Part shown: positions 59,045-64,000 of the stretch, piece after piece
How the letters are laid out: each line of letters opens with the position of its first letter
How positions within the stretch are numbered: position 1 is the first letter of the stretch
The notes under the pieces: generated by a model
Database searches by the model: none
What the model was told of the DNA's origin: nothing
The model's input: the letters and a program-made list of their open reading frames with translations, nothing else
From: Sphingomicrobium clamense
GTDB lineage: Bacteria; Pseudomonadota; Alphaproteobacteria; Sphingomonadales; Sphingomonadaceae
DNA length: 64,000 nt
NCBI RefSeq assembly: GCF_019264355.1
Contig: NZ_JAHVAH010000001.1
Location: 1,410,001 to 1,474,000, forward strand
Direction of reading: 5' to 3'
Program-made: the position numbers and the translations under genes

Positions 59045-60701
59045 TGGCGTCGGTCAGGCCCAGCTGCAGCTTGTCGTCGAGCCGCGTGATGCGGTCCTCC
59101 TCTTCCGCCGTCGTCAGCGCCGCCTGCCAGGCGAAGCGCGCTTCGATGCGGCGTCCGGCTTTCCACAGCGCATCGCCATGATGCTCGTGAATCTCGGCCT
59201 GCAGCGGGTCGAGCCGGGCGGCTCGCGCGAGAATCTCGACCGCCTGTTCGTAACGCCCGAGCTTGTAATAGGCCCAACCAAGCGAGTCGGTGATCGACGG
59301 GTCGCGCGGTGCAAGGGCCGACGCCGCGCGGATCAACGCGTCTGCGCGCTCCAGGTCTTCGCCCTTCTCGAGGCTGATATAGCCCAGATAATTCATGATA
59401 ACCGGTTCTTGCGGCGCCAGTGCCATCGCACTGTTGAGCAGGCCTTTCGAGGTCTCCCAGTCTCCCGCTTCGTTGTGCGCGACCGCCTCGAGGAACAGGA
59501 CGGTCCAATCGTCAGGATTGAGCGTGCGTTCACGCGCATAGGCGTCGGCCGCCTCGGACCAGCGTTCGAGGTTGCTATAGGCGTCGCCCAGTCGCGCCCA
59601 GACGCCCGGCAGTGCGGGAGAGCGCTCGGTGTCGACCATGGCGATCGCCAGCGCCTCTTCGTCGCGATCGGCGTTGAGCAGCACCTGCAATTCGGTATCG
59701 CGCAATTGCGGCTTGAGCGGGGTCGTCTTGCGCACGCCATGGAGCGTCGCCAGCGCTTCGTCGGTCCGGTCCTGCGCGTCGAGCAGCAGCGCGGTGACCA
59801 CCGATGCCTCGGCATCCTGCGGATCGACCGAACGCGCCAATTGCGCGAACGACAGAGGAAGGCGCGGGTCCGATGCATTATTAAGCTGCACCGCAAGCGC
59901 GACCATCAGCTGGGCGAGGCCGTCCGCCGGCCCCTCGATCCGCATACCGAGCGACTTGCCCGCCGACAGGCGTTTGCGCGCCGCCACGAGCAAGCCGTCA
60001 TCCCCCTCAAGTAGCCGCAGCGCCTCATCGAGCGCTCCCGCATGCGCAAGGCCATCGGCATACGCCAGCCGGAGCGCTGCCTCGCGCCCACGCGCGCCCG
60101 CCAGCCGTTGCTCGATATAAGGAAGCGCCTCGTCCGGACGACTGAGCAGGAGGAGCATGTAGCCAAGCTGTTCTGGCGCATGGATACGCAGAGGTAGCTC
60201 GTCGCCCATGCCGGTCAGCTGCGACAGGCCATGATCCTGCGTGGCGGCCTTCTTGTTCGCCACCCCGGCCCAGCCGCGTACGAACGGCGCGATAAAGTCG
60301 TAGCTGACACGCACGTCCTCGGTCAGCAGCGTCAGCGCCTCGCTGAAGTCGCCATCCTTTTCGGCATTCTCGATGGCGCGCATCAGCAGCCAGAGCCGCC
60401 CGTCCATGTTGTAGGCGTCATGATGACGCTCGACGGCGGCGATCCTGCGCGCGAGGTCGAAGCGCCCGATCCCGATCGCCTCGGTCAACGCGTTGGCGGC
60501 AAGCGTGTCGTCTGCCGCCCCCGATTCGACCAGCTCGACGTAAAGCTCCGCTGCCCGCTCGCGATCGCCCAGCGCTTCGGCGGTCCGCGCCTCGAAGAAC
60601 AGGTCGAGCCGCTCCGGCCCCGGGCTCGCGAGCGCCGGGGTCGCGAACAGGCTCGCTGCGAGGATCAGGCTACATGTTCGGATAATTGGGGCCTCCACCA
60701 C
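59031..60701 (-). CDS. Exported TPR protein upstream of ispE
   Basis: A 556-residue protein with a signal peptide (TCSLILAASLFATPALA) and TPR repeats over most of its length, clearest as AADAYARERTLNPDDWTVLF and ALIRAASALAPRDPSITDSLG near the end. It is probably a periplasmic scaffold. A GTG start at 60701 overlaps the ETF-QO stop by 32 bases; GTG 60698 is equally possible. The ETF-QO, TPR, ispE, nnr and methyltransferase genes are closely spaced and may form one operon. Confidence 0.85.
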   Translation of the reverse strand: MVEAPIIRTCSLILAASLFATPALASPGPERLDLFFEARTAEALGDRERAAELYVELVESGAADDTLAANALTEAIGIGRFDLARRIAAVERHHDAYNMDGRLWLLMRAIENAEKDGDFSEALTLLTEDVRVSYDFIAPFVRGWAGVANKKAATQDHGLSQLTGMGDELPLRIHAPEQLGYMLLLLSRPDEALPYIEQRLAGARGREAALRLAYADGLAHAGALDEALRLLEGDDGLLVAARKRLSAGKSLGMRIEGPADGLAQLMVALAVQLNNASDPRLPLSFAQLARSVDPQDAEASVVTALLLDAQDRTDEALATLHGVRKTTPLKPQLRDTELQVLLNADRDEEALAIAMVDTERSPALPGVWARLGDAYSNLERWSEAADAYARERTLNPDDWTVLFLEAVAHNEAGDWETSKGLLNSAMALAPQEPVIMNYLGYISLEKGEDLERADALIRAASALAPRDPSITDSLGWAYYKLGRYEQAVEILARAARLDPLQAEIHEHHGDALWKAGRRIEARFAWQAALTTAEEEDRITRLDDKLQLGLTDANAAP

Positions 60702-62319
60702 CTTCGGGGACGACCCAGTTGATGTTCTGGGTCATGTCCTTGATGTCGCACGTCTTGCAGTGGACGCAGTTCTGCGCATTGATCTGCAACTTCGGATCGC
60801 CGACATCCTCGCCCACGATTTCGTACACGCCTGCGGGGCAGTAACGCTGTTCGGGACTGTCGTAGAGCTTGTAGTTGATCGCGATCGGGACCTCGTCGTC
60901 CTTGAGCGTCAGGTGGCTCGGCTGGTCTTCCTCGTGGTTGGTATTCGAGAGATAGACCGAGCTCAGGCGATCGAAGGTCAGCACGCCGTCGGGCTTGTCG
61001 TAGACGATCGGGTGCACGTCTTCCTTGGGCCGCATCTGCGTGTGGTCGGGGTGGTGACCCATCGTCCACGGCGTGCCGATGCCGATCTGGTTCATCCACA
61101 TGTCGAAGCCCGCGATGACCGTGCCGATGGTCGAGCCATATTTGGCCACCGCCGGCTGCGCGTTGCGGACCTTCTTCAATTCCTTGCCGATCCAGCCGTC
61201 GCGAACCGCGGGTTCGTAGGATTCGAGCACATCGCCACGACGGTCCGCCGCCACCGCTTCATACGCCGCTTCCGCCGCAAGCATCCCCGACTTCATCGCC
61301 GTGTGCGTCCCCTTGATCCGGGGCACGTTCACGAAACCGGCGCTGCATCCGATCAGCGCCCCGCCCGGGAAGGCGAGCGTGGGGATGGACTGCCAGCCGC
61401 CTTCGTTGATCGCCCGCGCGCCATAGCTGACGCGCTTGCCGCCCTCGATCTCCGCACGGATCGCGGGATGCGTTTTCCAGCGCTGCATTTCCTGGAAGGG
61501 ATTGAGGTAGGGATTGTCGTAATCGAGCGCGACCACGAAGCCCAATGCGACCTGCCCGTTCTCTTGATGGTACAGGAAGCCCCCGCCCCACGCATCGTGG
61601 AGCGGCCAGCCCTGTGTGTGGATCACGCGGCCCGGCTGATGCTTGTCGGCGGGCACGTCCCACAATTCCTTGATGCCGATCCCATAGACCTGCGGCTGCG
61701 AATTGGCGCGAAGGTCGAATTGCTCGACCAGCCCCTTGGTCAGGTGCCCGCGCGCGCCTTCGCCGAACAGGACATATTTGCCGTGCAGCTCCATCCCGCG
61801 CTGATAGTCGGGGCGATGGCTGCCATCCTTGGCGATGCCCATGTCGCCGGTCGCAACGCCCTTCACGCTGCCATCGTCGTTATAGACGACCTCTGCAGCG
61901 GCGAAGCCCGGGAAAATCTCGACACCCAGCGCCTCGGCCTGGCCCGCAAGCCAGCGGCACAGATTGCCAAGGCTTCCCGTGTAAGTGCCCTTATTGTGCA
62001 TGAAGCTGGGCGTCAGGAGATGCGGGATCGAATATTTTCCGCCCTTGGTCAGTACCCAATGGTTATTGTCATTGACCTCGACCTTGAGCGGGCAATCCTT
62101 GTCGCGCCAGTCGGGGATCAACTCGTCCAGCGCCTTGGGGTCGATCACCGCCCCCGAGAGGATATGCGCGCCGACCTCGCTGCCTTTTTCGAGGATACAG
62201 ACGGAAAGGTCGCGGCCCTTTTCCTCGGCCAGCTGCTTCAGCCGGATCGCAGCGGACAGGCCTGCGGGGCCTGCACCGACGATCACGACATCATATTCCA
62301 TGGATTCGCGGTCGCTCAT
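60670..62319 (-). CDS. Electron transfer flavoprotein-ubiquinone oxidoreductase
   Basis: A 549-residue membrane-associated enzyme. The N-terminal FAD fold is VVIVGAGPAGLSAAIRLKQ, the quinone-binding region includes GCSAGFVNVPRIKGTHTAMKSG, and the C-terminal 4Fe-4S cluster uses cysteines in YCPAGVYE and NCVHCKTCDIKD. It passes electrons from ETF, reduced by acyl-CoA dehydrogenases, to ubiquinone. Length and motifs are standard. Its start is divergent from the UDG-like gene. Confidence 0.96.
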   Translation of the reverse strand: MSDRESMEYDVVIVGAGPAGLSAAIRLKQLAEEKGRDLSVCILEKGSEVGAHILSGAVIDPKALDELIPDWRDKDCPLKVEVNDNNHWVLTKGGKYSIPHLLTPSFMHNKGTYTGSLGNLCRWLAGQAEALGVEIFPGFAAAEVVYNDDGSVKGVATGDMGIAKDGSHRPDYQRGMELHGKYVLFGEGARGHLTKGLVEQFDLRANSQPQVYGIGIKELWDVPADKHQPGRVIHTQGWPLHDAWGGGFLYHQENGQVALGFVVALDYDNPYLNPFQEMQRWKTHPAIRAEIEGGKRVSYGARAINEGGWQSIPTLAFPGGALIGCSAGFVNVPRIKGTHTAMKSGMLAAEAAYEAVAADRRGDVLESYEPAVRDGWIGKELKKVRNAQPAVAKYGSTIGTVIAGFDMWMNQIGIGTPWTMGHHPDHTQMRPKEDVHPIVYDKPDGVLTFDRLSSVYLSNTNHEEDQPSHLTLKDDEVPIAINYKLYDSPEQRYCPAGVYEIVGEDVGDPKLQINAQNCVHCKTCDIKDMTQNINWVVPEGGGGPNYPNM

Positions 62320-62414
62320 TCAATTCCTCTTGTCGCAGCCAGCCATCATTTAGGCGTTCCACGCTGTGCCAAGCCATTGACCGCATCGTCAACCTGCAAG
62401 AGACAGGGAAGTAG

Positions 62415-63149
62415 ATGAGCGGGATGGGAATCGAACCGGGGCAAGCGGCCTCTTTGCTGCAATGGTGGCGCGATGCGGGCGTCGATGTCGCGGTGCGCGG
62501 GAACGCGCCCGCTTGGCTCGACGTCGCCAAGGCGCCGACTATCGCGAAGGCGCCGAAACCACGCGTGGAGGAACGTCGTCCGGCGCCTGCGCCTACCCCC
62601 GCCCCGGCACCGACCGCCAAAGCACCGGCCTTGCCCGCCGACGGTGACGAACTCGACGCATGGCTGGCGGCGCGGTGCGACGAGCGCGGTGCACGCCATG
62701 TCGCGGCAGTCGGCCCGGTCGGCGCTCCACTGATGATCATGGGCGACCGCCCGGATCGCGAGGATGTCGCCGACGCGAGCCCGTTCGGTGGTGACAATGG
62801 CACGCTTGCGAATGCGATGATCAAGGCGATGGGCCACGACGCCGACGCCATTCGACAGGCGCTGCTCGAACCCGGTCACCTGCCGGGCGAGCGGATCAAC
62901 GATCACAAAACGCTCGGCAAGCTGGCACGGCGACAGGTTCGGGAGGCCAGCCCCAAGGCGCTCGTCCTCTTCGGCGATGCGACCGCGCGCGCCGTGCTCG
63001 GCGAACCGCTCGCCAAGGCGCGCGGCCACCTTCACACGGTCGAGGGCGTGCCCACTGTCGCCACTTTTCATCCGCGCTGGTTGCTGCAACGCCCGCAAGA
63101 CAAGAAGCTCGCTTGGAACGACCTCCTCCTCCTGATGGGAACGAAATGA
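62415..63149 (+). CDS. Uracil-DNA glycosylase superfamily protein with degenerate motifs
   Basis: A 244-residue protein with a Pro/Ala-rich linker (residues 45-75) and a C-terminal UDG-fold domain. The first motif, GEAPGEDE in family 4 enzymes, reads GDRPDREDV; the middle cluster motif is not seen; the last, FHPRWLLQRP, is kept. Glycosylase activity is therefore doubtful, though sphingomonad relatives of this shape are common. ATG 62424 is a second start option. The stop overlaps the next gene (ATGA). Confidence 0.75.
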   Translation: MSGMGIEPGQAASLLQWWRDAGVDVAVRGNAPAWLDVAKAPTIAKAPKPRVEERRPAPAPTPAPAPTAKAPALPADGDELDAWLAARCDERGARHVAAVGPVGAPLMIMGDRPDREDVADASPFGGDNGTLANAMIKAMGHDADAIRQALLEPGHLPGERINDHKTLGKLARRQVREASPKALVLFGDATARAVLGEPLAKARGHLHTVEGVPTVATFHPRWLLQRPQDKKLAWNDLLLLMGTK

Positions 63150-64000
63150 TCAGATTTGCGCTGGCAGGCGTCGCCTTCCTCGCCTCTCCCGCATATGCGC
63201 AGGATCCGCTCGCTCCCCTGCCCCGCGTGCAGGAATCGGTCGCCGATCCGCGTGTCCAGGTGCAGACCGACTGGAACGCCCTCTTGAGCGCGATCGAATG
63301 GAAGCGCTGGGACGAGGCGCGGACACGGCTCCAGGCCGCTAACCCCGCCGATCCGATGTGGGCGGTTGCAGCGAGCGAACTCTATCTCGCCGCCGACAGT
63401 CCGCGCGTCGAAGGCAACGAAATTGCCTACCTGCTCGGCCTTGCGCCCGACCTACCCGACGCCGCGCAATTGGCGCGCCTTGCCGAACGACGCGGTATGA
63501 GCAACCTGCCGGTGGCCGGACAGTATCGGATGCGTACGCTTGGGAGCGCACCGCGCAGGCAGCGCGGGCGTTCGGTCGATGACCCGATCGCCAATACGCT
63601 ACGCGATGCGCTCGCACCCTATATCGACGTCAACGACGCGGCCGCCGCCGAATCGCTTTACCGCAGCGGACTGCGCGAGGGACTGCGCGGCGATGCCCAG
63701 TCGGAAATCGCCTATCGCGTCGCGTGGATCTATTATCTGGTGGGCAACGACCAGCAGGCTCGGGCCATCGCTGCCGAGGGACGCGCCGCCTCGCGCGGGG
63801 ACTGGCATGCCCGTTCGGCTTGGGTCGAGGGGCTGGCTAGCTGGCGCCTGCGCGATTGCAATGCCGCCTCGTCCGCTTTCCGTGCGGCCGCCTTGTCGAC
63901 ACAGGACCGCGAACTCGCCGCGGGCGGGCATTACTGGTCGGCGCGCGCGGAGCAGCAATGCCGCCGTCCGCACGAGGTGCAGGCGCGCATGCGTGCCGCC
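63146..64000 (+). CDS. Soluble lytic transglycosylase, N-terminal part (partial)
   Basis: The first 285 codons of a gene that leaves the window. A signal peptide (RFALAGVAFLASPAYAQ) is followed by a helical superhelix of the Slt70 type (IAYRVAWIYYLVGNDQQA, HYWSARAEQQCRR). The catalytic goose-lysozyme-like domain should lie beyond 64000, so the assignment depends on the N-terminal domain and the HYWSARAE motif. It would cut peptidoglycan, making anhydromuropeptides. Translationally coupled to the UDG-like gene. Confidence 0.8.
   Translation, partial: MIRFALAGVAFLASPAYAQDPLAPLPRVQESVADPRVQVQTDWNALLSAIEWKRWDEARTRLQAANPADPMWAVAASELYLAADSPRVEGNEIAYLLGLAPDLPDAAQLARLAERRGMSNLPVAGQYRMRTLGSAPRRQRGRSVDDPIANTLRDALAPYIDVNDAAAAESLYRSGLREGLRGDAQSEIAYRVAWIYYLVGNDQQARAIAAEGRAASRGDWHARSAWVEGLASWRLRDCNAASSAFRAAALSTQDRELAAGGHYWSARAEQQCRRPHEVQARMRAA

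Overview
The window is a stretch of high-GC chromosome from an alphaproteobacterium, almost certainly Sphingomonadales (Sphingomonas or Sphingomicrobium type). Several features point there: a fused IspDF, a PdhB that carries its own lipoyl domain, TrmFO, DUF4170, the dusB-ntrY-ntrX-hfq-hflX locus, an Hfq with two Sm domains in one chain, and an ornithine decarboxylase/deoxyhypusine-synthase-like pair. Genes are tightly packed, with many 1-base (TGATG) and 4-base (ATGA, GTGA, CTGA) stop/start overlaps. No prophage, insertion sequence or CRISPR array is visible.

Layout. 0-1 kb: end of greA, a rhomboid protease and DUF4170. 1-3 kb: a minus-strand operon of four small membrane/stress proteins behind a likely EcfG (general stress) promoter. 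3-8.4 kb: eno, ftsB-like, pdhA, pdhB, a phytoene-synthase-like gene with no ATG, and an EF-hand protein. 8.3-14 kb: trmFO, a host-attachment-family protein, gyrA and yaaA on the minus strand. 14-17.2 kb: a secreted TPR protein and an unusual histidine kinase. 17.2-18.1 kb: tRNA-Ile2, a lone sulfotransferase gene and tRNA-Pro. 18.1-22.3 kb: M28 peptidase, radical SAM protein, an AT-rich gap and a DUF819 transporter. 22.3-29.5 kb: mazG converging on hflX-hfq-ntrX-ntrY-dusB. 29.6-33.8 kb: ispDF, cinA, a COQ10-like gene, lipA, a lipoprotein and carbonic anhydrase. 33.9-39.8 kb: an accessory-looking block of stress and envelope genes (glycine-zipper lipoprotein, NYN-LOTUS protein, two FMN split-barrel proteins, membrane-anchored acidic helical proteins, a diguanylate cyclase). 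39.9-45.4 kb: ettA, an acyl-CoA ligase, ybaB and dnaX. 45.5-45.6 kb: SRP RNA. 45.8-49.1 kb: a class A beta-lactamase, a ferredoxin and two cysteine desulfurases in one operon. 49.2-50.9 kb: an alpha/beta hydrolase, an AAC(3)-I-like acetyltransferase and two small proteins. 50.8-55.7 kb: a threonine-dehydratase-like enzyme, the polyamine pair and three MAPEG paralogues in tandem. 55.7-64 kb: rRNA methyltransferase, NAD(P)HX repair enzyme, ispE, a TPR protein, ETF-QO, a UDG-like protein and the start of a lytic transglycosylase.

How the genes work together. Most are housekeeping: glycolysis and pyruvate oxidation, MEP isoprenoid synthesis split between ispDF and ispE, tRNA/rRNA modification, replication and respiration. 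The less ordinary content is the tandem-domain Hfq coupled to hflX through a CTG start, the NtrX without a GAFTGA loop in a locus lacking ntrBC, the stress block at 34-38 kb, the beta-lactamase with a carbapenemase-type cysteine pair near an aminoglycoside-acetyltransferase-like gene, the SRP RNA with a repeated 3' arm, and the triple MAPEG array.
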